From the NCBI RefSeq assembly GCF_008993995.1, contig NZ_BKNN01000030.1, positions 1 to 34,693 on the forward strand: a stretch of DNA of 34,693 nucleotides. The letters run 5' to 3'. This stretch comes from Acinetobacter brisouii (GTDB taxonomy: Bacteria > Pseudomonadota > Gammaproteobacteria > Pseudomonadales > Moraxellaceae). Position numbers and translations under genes: made by a program. Below the pieces are notes generated by a model. The model saw only the letters and a program-made list of their open reading frames with translations. It searched no databases and was not told the DNA's origin. Position 1 is the first letter of the stretch. Each line of letters starts with the position of its first letter. Below, piece by piece: positions 8,323 to 15,964 of this stretch.

Positions 8323-8352
8323 AAACAAGGAGATCGCCAAATCTCCTTGTTT
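8323..8352. terminator. Bidirectional terminator between gabR and gabP
   Basis: AAACAAGGAGAT (8323-8334) pairs perfectly with ATCTCCTTGTTT (8341-8352). A long A/T tract on the left side makes it strongest for leftward (gabP) transcripts. It also lies 8 bases after the gabR stop. Confidence 0.75.
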
Positions 8353-8512
8353 CCCTTGGTCGTGAGACCAACTTGATGCCGCCGAAAAAATAAAGCTTAT
8401 GCAATATTTGCTTGGTCAGAAGTCAGGGAGAGCCGTTTAACTGTACCCATGCCAAGCACAGTAAATGAAGACAACCTCACCAATTTATTTTTTCGTCACC
8501 ACCAATCTGTTG

Positions 8513-8538
8513 ATACAGGCAGACCAAGCTGCCTGTAT
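8513..8538 (-). other. Strong hairpin just downstream of gabP
   Basis: ATACAGGCAG (8513-8522) pairs with CTGCCTGTAT (8529-8538), 10 base pairs with a 6-base loop, beginning 12 bases after the gabP stop. There is no T tract, so it may stabilise the 3' end of the mRNA rather than terminate it. Confidence 0.5.
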
Positions 8539-8550
8539 TGAGTTTGCTGT

Positions 8551-9927
8551 TTATTTACTCTCGGCAGCAGCAGAAATTGTTTTTTCGCTGCGACGTTTAG
8601 TCACGATTAGACCTGAAATCACAACCAGTACGCTGAGAATTGCGGTTGAAGTAATCTCATGGGTATGTGCTGGGTCAAATGCCATAATACCCAGTGCTGC
8701 GATGATGAAGACAATCACTGCCCAAGTTAAGTAAGGGAAGAACCACATTTTCATTGTTAATGGTTTGCCCGCAGCAACCAGTTTTTTACGCATAGCCAAT
8801 TGTGAGCATGCAATCACCAAGTAAACCAACAATGCGATTGCGCCAGAGCTGTCAAGCAAGAAGCTGAATACGGCTTTTGGTGCTGCGTAGTTGGCAAAGG
8901 TACAGATGAATGCCACGGCAGTTGAAAGCAATACAGCAGCGACAGGGGTATGTTGTTTGTTCACACGTTTGGTGAATGCAGGTGCATCACCACGAACACC
9001 CAATGAATACACCATACGAGATGCTGTGTAGAGTGCTGAGTTCAAGCAGCTTGCAACCGAAGTCAGAACTACGATATCAACCAAAAGTTTTGCATGTGGC
9101 ACGTGTAGTGAAGCTAATACAGTTTGATATGAACCCATATCTGGTAAGCGTGGGTCATTCCAAGGTACAAGTGCAATCACAATGAAGATTGACACGATAT
9201 AGAACAACGCAATACGCCAAATCACAGAGTTTGTTGCTTTAGTGATTTGATGTTCAGGGTCTTTCGACTCGCTTGCTGCAATCGTGACAATTTCAGAACC
9301 CATAAATGAGAACATGGTGGTTAAAAGAGCTGCCAAGACTGGCCCCCAACCATTTGGCATAAAACCACCATGATCCCATAGGTGTTTAACCCCGCTAACT
9401 TCTGGATTTGGAGAGAAACCAAAGACAGCTGCGCAACCAAAGATAATAAATGCAATGATTGAAACAACTTTGATTAATGCAAACCAGAACTCAAATTCAC
9501 CGTAATTTTTTACGCTAAATAAGTTCGTTACAGTCAGAGCGGCAGTAATAAGGAAAGTAAGTAGCCAGATTGGAGCATCTGGCATCCAAGAATTAATAAT
9601 GGCAGCAGCAGCATTGGCTTCAAATGGAATCACCAATACCCAGAACCACCAGTATAACCAACCAATGGTAAATCCAGCCCATTTACCAATTGAACGGTCA
9701 GCATAGGTTGAGAAAGAACCGCTATCTGGTTGAGAAACGGCCATTTCACCGAGCATACGCATCACGAGAACGACCAGTGTTCCTGCAATGATATACGCTA
9801 AAATAGCCGCAGGCCCAGCCGCAGCAATGGCATGTCCTGAACCAACAAACAGACCTGCACCAATTGCTCCCGCAATTGATAACATGGTGACATGGCGATT
9901 TTTTAAGCCTTGAGAGAGAGGCTTCAT
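8551..9927 (-). CDS. gabP: GABA permease (APC superfamily, amino acid transporter)
   Basis: GabP takes up 4-aminobutyrate with protons across the inner membrane. The 458-residue protein has about 12 hydrophobic segments and closely follows E. coli GabP in many blocks: GLKNRHVTMLSIAGAIGAGL near the N-terminus, GSFSTYADRSIGKWAGFTIG, IGWLYWWFWVLVIPFEAN, SVKNYGEFEFW and SCLNSALYTASRMVYSLG. The nearby gabT, gabD and regulator agree. The start is odd. The ATG at 9927 has no Shine-Dalgarno, while a good GAAGG at 9948-9952 is spaced for another ATG at 9940 in a different frame. One extra GA unit in the repeat at 9912-9920 would fuse the two frames. The real start, or a recent frameshift, is therefore open. 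The upstream region is long and structured. Confidence 0.9.
   Translation of the reverse strand: MKPLSQGLKNRHVTMLSIAGAIGAGLFVGSGHAIAAAGPAAILAYIIAGTLVVLVMRMLGEMAVSQPDSGSFSTYADRSIGKWAGFTIGWLYWWFWVLVIPFEANAAAAIINSWMPDAPIWLLTFLITAALTVTNLFSVKNYGEFEFWFALIKVVSIIAFIIFGCAAVFGFSPNPEVSGVKHLWDHGGFMPNGWGPVLAALLTTMFSFMGSEIVTIAASESKDPEHQITKATNSVIWRIALFYIVSIFIVIALVPWNDPRLPDMGSYQTVLASLHVPHAKLLVDIVVLTSVASCLNSALYTASRMVYSLGVRGDAPAFTKRVNKQHTPVAAVLLSTAVAFICTFANYAAPKAVFSFLLDSSGAIALLVYLVIACSQLAMRKKLVAAGKPLTMKMWFFPYLTWAVIVFIIAALGIMAFDPAHTHEITSTAILSVLVVISGLIVTKRRSEKTISAAAESK
9912..9920. repeat. GA dinucleotide tract at the gabP 5' end
   Basis: GAGAGAGAG on the plus strand (CT repeat in the gabP message), at codons 3-5 of gabP. 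Gain of one unit would join the well-spaced ATG at 9940 to the gabP frame, so slippage here would change the translation start. Confidence 0.6.
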
Positions 9928-9979
9928 TTGCTTGCGTCATAAAAAAACCTTCAAAAATAAAAAAATGAATTTATATCAA

Positions 9980-10008
9980 ACCCACATTTGCCCTAGGGCA
10001 CTATGGGT
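9980..10008 (-). promoter_or_regulatory. Hairpin in the gabP leader
   Basis: The perfect palindrome TGCCCTAGGGCA (9989-10000) is flanked by ACCCA (9980-9984) and TGGGT (10004-10008), which extends the stem. It lies between the stop of the small ORF at 10026 and the gabP ribosome site, with T-rich sequence after it. It could be an attenuator or an mRNA structure element. Confidence 0.5.
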
Positions 10009-10025
10009 ACGCAGCAAGGACTAGC

Positions 10026-10196
10026 CTAACTACTCTGCAAGGAAAAATGAGAGTGAAAATGTGTCGATCTCATCACTGAGACCGACACGACATTGGTTAA
10101 ACCAACGACCCCAAAATTTTGAAAAAAAGCTGTCTGAGCAAATTTGCGACGACCGCAAATAGCGGCATGCACATGAAAAATTTGATGTGTTGCCAT
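10026..10196 (-). CDS. 56-codon small ORF in the gabP leader (possible leader peptide)
   Basis: The ORF runs from ATG at 10196 to TAG at 10026 and has a textbook ribosome site: AAGGA at 10204-10208, seven bases before the ATG. The product begins MATHQIFHVHAAICGRRKF and is rich in His, Ser and Phe, with no clear signal peptide or membrane segment. It matches no family I recognise. It ends 85 bases before the ATG at 9940 and is probably co-transcribed with gabP. A strong hairpin (10061-10088) lies inside it, so ribosome progress would change the RNA fold, as in attenuators. It may be a regulatory uORF, a small protein, or a chance ORF; the ribosome site argues against chance. Confidence 0.45.
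   Translation of the reverse strand: MATHQIFHVHAAICGRRKFAQTAFFQNFGVVGLTNVVSVSVMRSTHFHSHFSLQSS
10061..10088 (-). promoter_or_regulatory. Stem-loop within the gabP leader ORF
   Basis: GTGTCG-A-TCTCA (10061-10072) pairs with TGAGA-C-CGACAC (10077-10088): 11 pairs, one mismatch, loop TCAC. It is the most stable structure seen in the leader. Confidence 0.55.
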
Positions 10197-10226
10197 ACGA
10201 TTTTCCTTAATTCATAACTTAGATAC

Positions 10227-10268
10227 TTAGATTTTCATGTGGTGATGAGCACAATCCAATCTGACCAA
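10227..10268 (-). CDS. Possible 13-codon leader peptide with three His codons
   Basis: On the minus strand AGGAG (10277-10281) lies eight bases before a TTG at 10268, followed by an open frame reading MVRLDCAHHHMKI and TAA at 10227-10229. Three consecutive His codons followed by Met, close to the stop, resemble a ribosome-stalling leader peptide. It ends 30 bases before the ATG of the 56-codon ORF. The TTG start and very short length make this tentative. Confidence 0.3.
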   Translation of the reverse strand: MVRLDCAHHHMKI

Positions 10269-10333
10269 TTTGCTTTCTCCTAAGTTGAATCTACCGAAGG
10301 ACGTGGCTTTTAACATGAGATCACATTTGTGTC

Positions 10334-10339
10334 TGTATA
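10334..10339 (-). promoter_or_regulatory. Possible gabP -10 box
   Basis: TATACA on the minus strand with no good -35. The repeat pair at 10382-10415 lies 43-76 bases upstream, the usual place for an activator site. The resulting leader would be nearly 400 bases. Confidence 0.3.
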
Positions 10340-10381
10340 CATCCAGTAACTTTAATTTGTCGTTTCGTTGTTGAATAAACT

Positions 10382-10442
10382 AGAGCCATTTCTCGATGTA
10401 AGGAAAGAGCCAATTCTATAATTAAACTTACAAATTGGTTCT
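10382..10442. promoter_or_regulatory. Direct-repeat pair AGAGCCA upstream of gabP, likely GabR operator
   Basis: AGAGCCATTT (10382-10391) and AGAGCCAATT (10406-10415) repeat with starts 24 bases apart, matching the pair at the regulator's own start (6783-6816) in sequence, orientation and period. An inverted, one-mismatch copy AATTGGTTCT follows at 10433-10442, and another, AATTGGCTCC, at 10620-10629. This is the best sequence evidence that one regulator controls both transcription units. Confidence 0.6.
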
Positions 10443-10851
10443 ATTGATTTAAAAAAGTGTGATTTTTCTAGTTTGTTTTGATCATTTGGTTTTTTTATTT
10501 CTTTTAAAATTATTTATATACAAAAAACATATTGAACGATATTACTATTTTAAGTAAGTGTGAAAATTCGATTAAATATCATTTTTAAAAATACTAAAAA
10601 TTTTTTAATAAAATAATTGAATTGGCTCCTTTAAACTAAATTTTGTAAGAAATAGGTTGATTGCACTCTATTGGGGCGAATTAAAATCATGAGCCGATAA
10701 AACATAAAGTGCCTTAAAGTGGTTCATCGTAGCAAAGAGAGCTATGTAAGTGTTTAATCATGGTGCATTATTCTATGTTTGCTTGAATGTGGAGAAAGGT
10801 CTGAAAGGTCGAGAGATTTTATAAACCAATAAAAAAAGCCCACATCTGTGG
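10443..10851. other. A+T-rich spacer between the gabP control region and the IS4 element
   Basis: About 400 bases without a credible gene. It holds an inverted operator-like copy (10620-10629), an NtrC-like palindrome (GCACTCTATTGGGGC, within 10662-10679), and next to the IS a hairpin CCACA/TGTGG (10840-10851) that on the minus strand precedes GGGC and a T run, which looks like a terminator, perhaps the original one for metG. Confidence 0.5.
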
Positions 10852-10870
10852 TAATGCCAGTCAGTTAAGC
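10852..10870 (+). repeat. IS4-family left inverted repeat
   Basis: TAATGCCAGTCAGTTAAGC, identical over 19 bases to the complement of 12224-12242. Confidence 0.88.
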
Positions 10871-10880
10871 TGATTGGCAT
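10854..10880 (-). terminator. Hairpin at the IS 3' end, possible transposase terminator
   Basis: ATGCCAGTCAG (10854-10864) and CTGATTGGCAT (10870-10880) form a stem with one mismatch around TTAAG, using half of the left inverted repeat. It overlaps the transposase stop and may limit transcription out of or into the element. Confidence 0.45.
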
Positions 10881-12199
10881 TTTTTCTTTGGATATTTTGC
10901 AGGTTTTCCTTTAACTACTCTTGGACACAGCCTATGCCTTTTTTCAGGTAATACATACATTTTTGAACTTTCTAATAAATGCTCTAAATGTCTAGGCAAA
11001 TTACCTGCCGACTCTAAAGGCGTATGCCTCAATATATTGATAATACTCATTGATGCGATATGAAAACTGATCTTTAATGGACTGACCTTGGCGCGTTCAG
11101 CCATAAATCTCATCTGTCGTCTTAATACATTATAGGCAATCAATACGCCCCATAATTCCTGATAAACCAAATCAGGCTGCTTACTTCTTAACGTCTGACT
11201 ATCTTGTAAATCACTTTTAATTTCCCGATAGCACATCTCAATCTCCCAACGTTGGACGTAAAGCATCGCAACCTCTTTGGGTGGATAGGCTTTAGAATCC
11301 ATTAAAGATGTGATGTATCGTCTAGTTTTGCCTAAATGTTCGATTTCTATTAAACGAGCTTCCCAATATTCTCCCAATAATGGATTCAGTTTCTTCGCTC
11401 TAGGTGAAATAGGCATTCTGATGTGAGCATCATGTTTTGAGTGTTGTTTTATAATTTCATAGCGTAAATTATCTTTGGCTCGCATCAGCCAATGACGGCT
11501 TTCTGTTTGGGAATGCCAATTGATGAGAAAATCAGCGGAGAAATAAGCGCGATCAAATAAAGTGATACTTTGAGCAGGCGCTTTAAGTTGACTGGCTAAC
11601 GTCAGTTCTCCCTGATCCATACTGCCGAGTTGAGCATCGATGATTTCATGCGTATTGGTATTCACCAAGCAGGTTGCCCTCACTTGAGGATAAGGAGCAG
11701 AAGCGTTTTTACCTTTCGATGAGCCAAAGTGATTCAAGTTTTCTTGTGTATGTGGCATAGACCAGACAATACCATCAACTGCACATATACGAAGACCATG
11801 AAAATCTGAATGTTGTTGCTGTGAATCTTGAAACCATGCTTGGCTAAGCGTGGAAAACAGTGCCTGCAAGGGCTCCAATCCCAAACGTTGTCGAGCTTGT
11901 ACAGATGCACTGGGAACACAATATTGCGTTGTACCAAAGACAAGTTGCAACTGTTGAACAACATACCAAATGGGTTGATCTCGAAATAGGGCAAGACCAA
12001 TCACCAGCCATACCACATGTTCAGCAGGGAGTTTTCTCTTTCGGATAGATGCCTTGCCTGTTTCTTTTAAACAAGCTTTGATCCAATTTAAATCAATGAG
12101 TTCATTGAAATGTGAGAGTGAGGGTAATGTTTGTTGGCGTGTTAAATCTAAATGATGTGATAAATTCATAAAAAAATGAGTGTATTTGCATACACTCAT
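10865..12199 (-). CDS. IS4-family transposase
   Basis: This cut-and-paste DDE transposase has 444 residues. The N-terminal part (about 30-125) carries the IS4 N-terminal domain pattern (LPAEHVVWLVIGLALFRDQP). The catalytic acids are D142 (CAVDGIVWSMP), D216 (TLFDRAYFS) and E321. E321 lies within the diagnostic IS4 signature Y-x2-R-x3-E-x6-K (Y314, R317, E321, K328; YVQRWEIEMCYREIK). The frame is complete with no stop or frameshift, so the element may be active. An alternative start is Met11. The gene ends within the left inverted repeat. Confidence 0.92.
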   Translation of the reverse strand: MSVCKYTHFFMNLSHHLDLTRQQTLPSLSHFNELIDLNWIKACLKETGKASIRKRKLPAEHVVWLVIGLALFRDQPIWYVVQQLQLVFGTTQYCVPSASVQARQRLGLEPLQALFSTLSQAWFQDSQQQHSDFHGLRICAVDGIVWSMPHTQENLNHFGSSKGKNASAPYPQVRATCLVNTNTHEIIDAQLGSMDQGELTLASQLKAPAQSITLFDRAYFSADFLINWHSQTESRHWLMRAKDNLRYEIIKQHSKHDAHIRMPISPRAKKLNPLLGEYWEARLIEIEHLGKTRRYITSLMDSKAYPPKEVAMLYVQRWEIEMCYREIKSDLQDSQTLRSKQPDLVYQELWGVLIAYNVLRRQMRFMAERAKVSPLKISFHIASMSIINILRHTPLESAGNLPRHLEHLLESSKMYVLPEKRHRLCPRVVKGKPAKYPKKKCQSA

Positions 12200-12223
12200 T
12201 TTTACAGCAATTTATCTTTTTTT

Positions 12224-12242
12224 GCTTAACTGACTGGCATTA
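12224..12242 (-). repeat. IS4-family right inverted repeat
   Basis: GCTTAACTGACTGGCATTA on the plus strand, the exact complement of the left repeat at 10852-10870, 25 bases upstream of the transposase ATG. Confidence 0.88.
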
Positions 12243-12280
12243 CTACATCAGTAAAGGCTTTTATTTAAAAACTTAATCTT

Positions 12281-14341
12281 TTAAGACACTTTATCACCTG
12301 GTTTAGCGCCAGATTCAGGTGAAATCACCCAAACACCTTCACCATTGCCTGCTGCAAGCACCATCCCGTTTGAAATACCAAAACGCATTTTGCGTGGTGC
12401 AAGGTTCGCCACCAACACAACAAGTTTATCTTTCAGGTCTTCAGGTGCGTAAAACTCACGAATACCGCTAAACACATTACGTGGTTCAGCTTCACCTGCA
12501 TCTAAAGTCAGTTGAAGAAGTTTATCCGAACCTTCAACCGTTGCAGCTTCCAATACTTTCGCAACACGTAGGTCGATCTTGATAAAATCTTCAATACCAA
12601 TGATTTCAGCTTCACCAATTTTCGGTTCAGCTTTTTTCTCTTTGGCTTTTTCTTTTTTCTTTTCCGCTTTTACAGGTTCAGCCGCAGGCGCACCTAAAGA
12701 CTCTTTCGATTCGTCCACCATCGCTGCAACTGCTTTAGGGTCAACACGTTGCATTAAGGCTTGGAACGCTGCAATTTCATGACCTGTCAAAATCGTTTTA
12801 CGTGATTCAAAGTTGAAGCTGTCGAGTTTCAAGAAAGCTTGAACTTGGTTTGCCAATTCAGGTAAGACTGGCGCAAGGTAAACAGCCAACTGACGGAACA
12901 GGTTAATCCCGACAGAGCAGACATCATGCACTTGTTGTTCTTGACCTTCTTGCTTTGCAAGCGCCCACGGTTTTTTCTCGTCGATGTATTGGTTGGCACG
13001 GTCAGCCAATGCCATGATTTCACGAATCGCCGCAGAAAATTCACGATCTTCATAGGCTTGAGCAATCGAATCGCCCGCATCAATAAAGCTTTGAACTAAC
13101 TCTGCTTCAGCACATTCGCTCGATAAGGTATCGTTAAATTTGGTGTTGATGAACTTGGCACAACGGCTGGCGATATTCACCACTTTACCCACAAGGTCAG
13201 AGTTCACTTTTTGAATAAAGTCATCCAAGTTCAAGTCTGAATCTTCAACTTTGTCAGAAAGTTTAGACGCGAAGTAATAACGCAAATATTCAGGGTTCAA
13301 ATGCTGTAAATACGTTTCAGCTTTAATGAATGTACCGCGTGATTTCGACATTTTCTGACCGTTAACTGTCAAGAAACCATTCACGAATAAACCTGTTGGC
13401 GTGCGGTAGTTTGCACCTTCAAGCATTGCAGGCCAGAACAGGGCGTGGAAGTAAACAATGTCTTTACCAATGAAGTGATAGACTTCATTTTCACTGTCTT
13501 TTTTCCAGTAGTCGTCAAAGTTCAAATCTGGGCGCTTGGTTTTAATGTAGTTTTCAAAACTCGACATATAACCGATTGGCGCATCGACCCACACATAAAA
13601 GTATTTGTTTGGCGCATCTGGAATTTCAAAACCGAAATATGGCGCATCACGCGAAATATCCCAGTCTGCCAAGCCTGCATCGAACCATTCATCGAGCTTG
13701 TTGGCAATTGAAACAGGTAGACGACCTTGGTCACGTGTCCATTTTTGTAGGTATTCTGAGAAGTTTGGCAACTTGAAGAAGTAATGGTCTGATGATTTCT
13801 CAACAGGGGTTGCACCGCTTAGTGTAGAACGTGGATTTAACAGTTCAGTGGCGTTGTAGGTTGTACCGCAAACTTCACATGAGTCGCCGTATTGGTCTTC
13901 GGCTTTACATTTCGGGCATGTGCCTTTAATAAAACGGTCAGACAGGAACATTTGTTTTTCTGGGTCAAACAACTGTGTCACAGGGCGAATCGCGATGTTG
14001 CCTGCTTCACGGTTTTTAACATAAATTTCTTGAGAACGGGCTTTGTTGGTATCGCTATGGGTTGAGTCATAGTGGTCAAAGCTAATGCCAAAACCTGCAA
14101 AATCACGTTCATGTTCTTTTTGGACATTGGCGATTTGCTGTTCTGGAGAAATGCCATTGGCTTCGGCACGTAGCATGATGGCAGTACCGTGAGCATCATC
14201 CGCACAGACATAAGTCACATCATGACCTAATGCACGCATGGCACGAACCCAAATATCCGCTTGGATATAACCGAGTAAGTGACCCATATGAATTGGACCA
14301 TTGGCATAAGGAAGGGCATTGGTGACTAAAATTTTACGCAC
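12281..14341 (-). CDS. metG: Methionyl-tRNA synthetase
   Basis: MetG charges tRNA-Met for initiation and elongation. The long, dimeric form is seen. The HIGH-type motif is HMGH (18-21). The zinc knuckle has the four cysteines of [18 protein letters not shown] in the connective domain. KMSKS is at 330-334. A Lys/Glu-rich linker ([16 protein letters not shown]) leads to a C-terminal EMAP/Trbp111-type tRNA-binding OB domain of about 105 residues, ending at [10 protein letters not shown] chose the GTG at 14341, which gives the usual [18 protein letters not shown] start and 686 residues, with GAGAG about 8 bases upstream. The frame is open to an ATG at 14407. It is divergent from mrp, and an IS4 element sits just past its stop. 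Confidence 0.94.
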   Translation of the reverse strand: MRKILVTNALPYANGPIHMGHLLGYIQADIWVRAMRALGHDVTYVCADDAHGTAIMLRAEANGISPEQQIANVQKEHERDFAGFGISFDHYDSTHSDTNKARSQEIYVKNREAGNIAIRPVTQLFDPEKQMFLSDRFIKGTCPKCKAEDQYGDSCEVCGTTYNATELLNPRSTLSGATPVEKSSDHYFFKLPNFSEYLQKWTRDQGRLPVSIANKLDEWFDAGLADWDISRDAPYFGFEIPDAPNKYFYVWVDAPIGYMSSFENYIKTKRPDLNFDDYWKKDSENEVYHFIGKDIVYFHALFWPAMLEGANYRTPTGLFVNGFLTVNGQKMSKSRGTFIKAETYLQHLNPEYLRYYFASKLSDKVEDSDLNLDDFIQKVNSDLVGKVVNIASRCAKFINTKFNDTLSSECAEAELVQSFIDAGDSIAQAYEDREFSAAIREIMALADRANQYIDEKKPWALAKQEGQEQQVHDVCSVGINLFRQLAVYLAPVLPELANQVQAFLKLDSFNFESRKTILTGHEIAAFQALMQRVDPKAVAAMVDESKESLGAPAAEPVKAEKKKEKAKEKKAEPKIGEAEIIGIEDFIKIDLRVAKVLEAATVEGSDKLLQLTLDAGEAEPRNVFSGIREFYAPEDLKDKLVVLVANLAPRKMRFGISNGMVLAAGNGEGVWVISPESGAKPGDKVS

Positions 14342-14572
14342 GGAAGTTGTTCTCTCATTCGTATTTACAAGCAAAAGATTGTACCTGAGCGCGGGAAAAC
14401 AAAGCAACGCTTTGTCTGCGCATTTGGCGAGGGCTGCGCTGAGTATATCGAACTTTGCTGATTTAAGCGGTGAATTCTTTTCAAATTAAAGATTAAGCGA
14501 AATCTTCACATTCAGACCAAAATAAAATCTGGGCATTTTTACCAGTCATATTGATCATGGCTATCAATAAAG

Positions 14573-14600
14573 TTGACTTAAACTTATCTGCAATTACAGT
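14573..14600 (+). promoter_or_regulatory. Candidate promoter of mrp
   Basis: TTGACT (14573-14578) and TACAGT (14595-14600), 16-base spacer, about 40 bases before the mrp start codon. Confidence 0.45.
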
Positions 14601-14637
14601 TAAACTAGACCCATTATCTTTCCTGTTGGAGTCAAAT

Positions 14638-15915
14638 ATGTCTTGGTTTTCTTCCTTAAAAGCAAAATTTGCCCCATCACAGGAGGTCAAAGAAGAAGAA
14701 ATCCAGAAAGTCCTCCAAAGTTACTGTTTGCCCAATTCTGAAAATCTACTCAAAGACCGCATTAGTCAGGTCAATTTACAGGGTCAGATTTTACAGCTCA
14801 CCATCAATACTCATCCGAGCGAAGCTGAACAATTACAGCAAATTCATGATGAGCTTGCCGATGCCCTCGAAAAATGTGGCATTCAGGAACTCAATTTACA
14901 TGTGATTCAGCAAAAAACAGGACAAGCAACATCGGGCGGTTGTGGCAGTCAGCAACATGGTGAAGCAGGGCATAGCTGTTCATCGAAACCGAAAGCGGAA
15001 GCAAGCAATTTACCCCCTGTGGTCGATGCTTCAGGTCAGGCAGCCCAAGCTGAACCCGCAGAAACAGATCCCAATAATCCACCGATTCAAAAAGCTGCAC
15101 CACAGCAGCGTGATGTGCCAAAGCACCCACGTATTCAGCATGTGATCTTGGTGTCTTCGGGTAAAGGTGGTGTTGGTAAATCAACCACGACTGTGAATTT
15201 GGCTTTGGGCTTGCAAAAACTGGGCTTAAAAGTCGGTGTGCTTGATGCTGACATTTATGGTCCAAGTATTCCAACCATGCTAGGCAATGCAGGGCAAACC
15301 CCACTGATTGAAAATGAACACTTTGTCCCTTTAGAAGCGTATGGCATGCCTGTGTTGTCGATTGGACATTTAACGGGCGATAACAATACGCCTGTCGCTT
15401 GGCGTGGGCCAAAAGCAACAGGTGCGTTAATGCAATTGTTCAACCAAACTTTGTGGCCAAATCTCGATGTACTCATGATCGACATGCCACCGGGTACGGG
15501 TGACATCCAGTTGACCTTGGCACAGCGTATACCAGTATCGGGCGCTGTGATTGTGACGACACCGCAAAATGTAGCGCTACTTGATGCGACCAAGGGCATT
15601 GAACTGTTTAACCGCGTACAAATTCCAGTGCTGGGTGTAGTGGAAAATATGTCGACCCATATCTGCTCAAACTGTGGTTTTGAAGAACAGATTTTTGGAC
15701 AGGGTGGTGGCGATCAACTCGCGCAGCAATATGACATTCCACTGTTAGGTCGTTTACCGCTGAATGCCAAAATTCGGGAAAATGCCGATAAGGGTGAACC
15801 GAGTGTCGTGGCAAACGATGAAGCAGCCGATAGCTATCTGCAAATTGCCAATCAGCTTTTGCAATATATTCAAAAGCTGCCAAAAGCAGATAAAGATCAA
15901 AACCGTATTTTTTAA
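14638..15915 (+). CDS. mrp: Iron-sulfur cluster carrier protein Mrp/ApbC (P-loop ATPase)
   Basis: Mrp/ApbC carries [4Fe-4S] clusters to target enzymes in the cytoplasm. The 425-residue protein has an N-terminal MIP18-like domain (about 18-92). A polar linker (about 95-160) follows with GGCGSQQHGEAGHSC, adding two Cys and two His. The ATPase core has the deviant Walker A GKGGVGKST (175-183), DADIYGPSIP and DMPPGTGD. The cluster-binding CxxC is in ICSNCGF. The frame opens at 14551, but the ATG at 14638 has TTGGAG seven bases upstream and follows a promoter-like sequence. It is monocistronic and ends in a strong terminator. The Cys/His linker is not a standard part of the family and could bind metal. 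Confidence 0.92.
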   Translation: MSWFSSLKAKFAPSQEVKEEEIQKVLQSYCLPNSENLLKDRISQVNLQGQILQLTINTHPSEAEQLQQIHDELADALEKCGIQELNLHVIQQKTGQATSGGCGSQQHGEAGHSCSSKPKAEASNLPPVVDASGQAAQAEPAETDPNNPPIQKAAPQQRDVPKHPRIQHVILVSSGKGGVGKSTTTVNLALGLQKLGLKVGVLDADIYGPSIPTMLGNAGQTPLIENEHFVPLEAYGMPVLSIGHLTGDNNTPVAWRGPKATGALMQLFNQTLWPNLDVLMIDMPPGTGDIQLTLAQRIPVSGAVIVTTPQNVALLDATKGIELFNRVQIPVLGVVENMSTHICSNCGFEEQIFGQGGGDQLAQQYDIPLLGRLPLNAKIRENADKGEPSVVANDEAADSYLQIANQLLQYIQKLPKADKDQNRIF

Positions 15916-15920
15916 TGCTT

Positions 15921-15949
15921 AAGCCCGATGTTTCGCATCGGGCTTTTTT
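15921..15949 (+). terminator. Rho-independent terminator of mrp
   Basis: AAGCCCGATG (15921-15930) pairs with CATCGGGCTT (15936-15945), then a T run. The terminator T run ends just before the next gene's ribosome site at 15952. Confidence 0.9.
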
Positions 15950-15964
15950 GTGGGGGATTCTGAT

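Larger units (their letters stand above)
10852..12242. mobile_element. Complete IS4-family insertion sequence (1391 bp)
   Basis: The element is bounded by 19-base perfect inverted repeats: TAATGCCAGTCAGTTAAGC at 10852-10870 and its complement at 12224-12242. It contains one transposase gene on the minus strand whose stop lies inside the left repeat. No matching target-site duplication is seen: the left flank ends CACATCTGTGG and the right flank begins CTACATCAGTAA. It separates gabP from metG and sits 38 bases past the metG stop, probably in that gene's former terminator region. Confidence 0.88.

Noticed and set aside
8429-8438. AGAGCCGTTT near the gabP 3' end as another GabR site
   Set aside because: It is a single copy with a mismatch and no second repeat 24 bases away.
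8465-8734. Plus-strand ORF over the gabP 3' end
   Set aside because: It is antisense to gabP, lacks a ribosome site and includes the 3' hairpin region.
9746-9940. ORF of 64 codons overlapping the gabP start in another frame
   Set aside because: Its start has the good ribosome site, but the downstream sequence follows no family and lies antisense to codon use of gabP. It is treated as evidence for an uncertain gabP start, not as a gene.
10842-12252. Flanking ACATCTGT / ACATCAGT as an IS target duplication
   Set aside because: The two differ and do not lie at equal distance from the inverted repeats, so they do not qualify as a target-site duplication.
14399-14413. CAAAGC/GCTTTG hairpin upstream of metG
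   Set aside because: The stem is only 6 bases with a 3-base loop and no T tract; no role could be supported.
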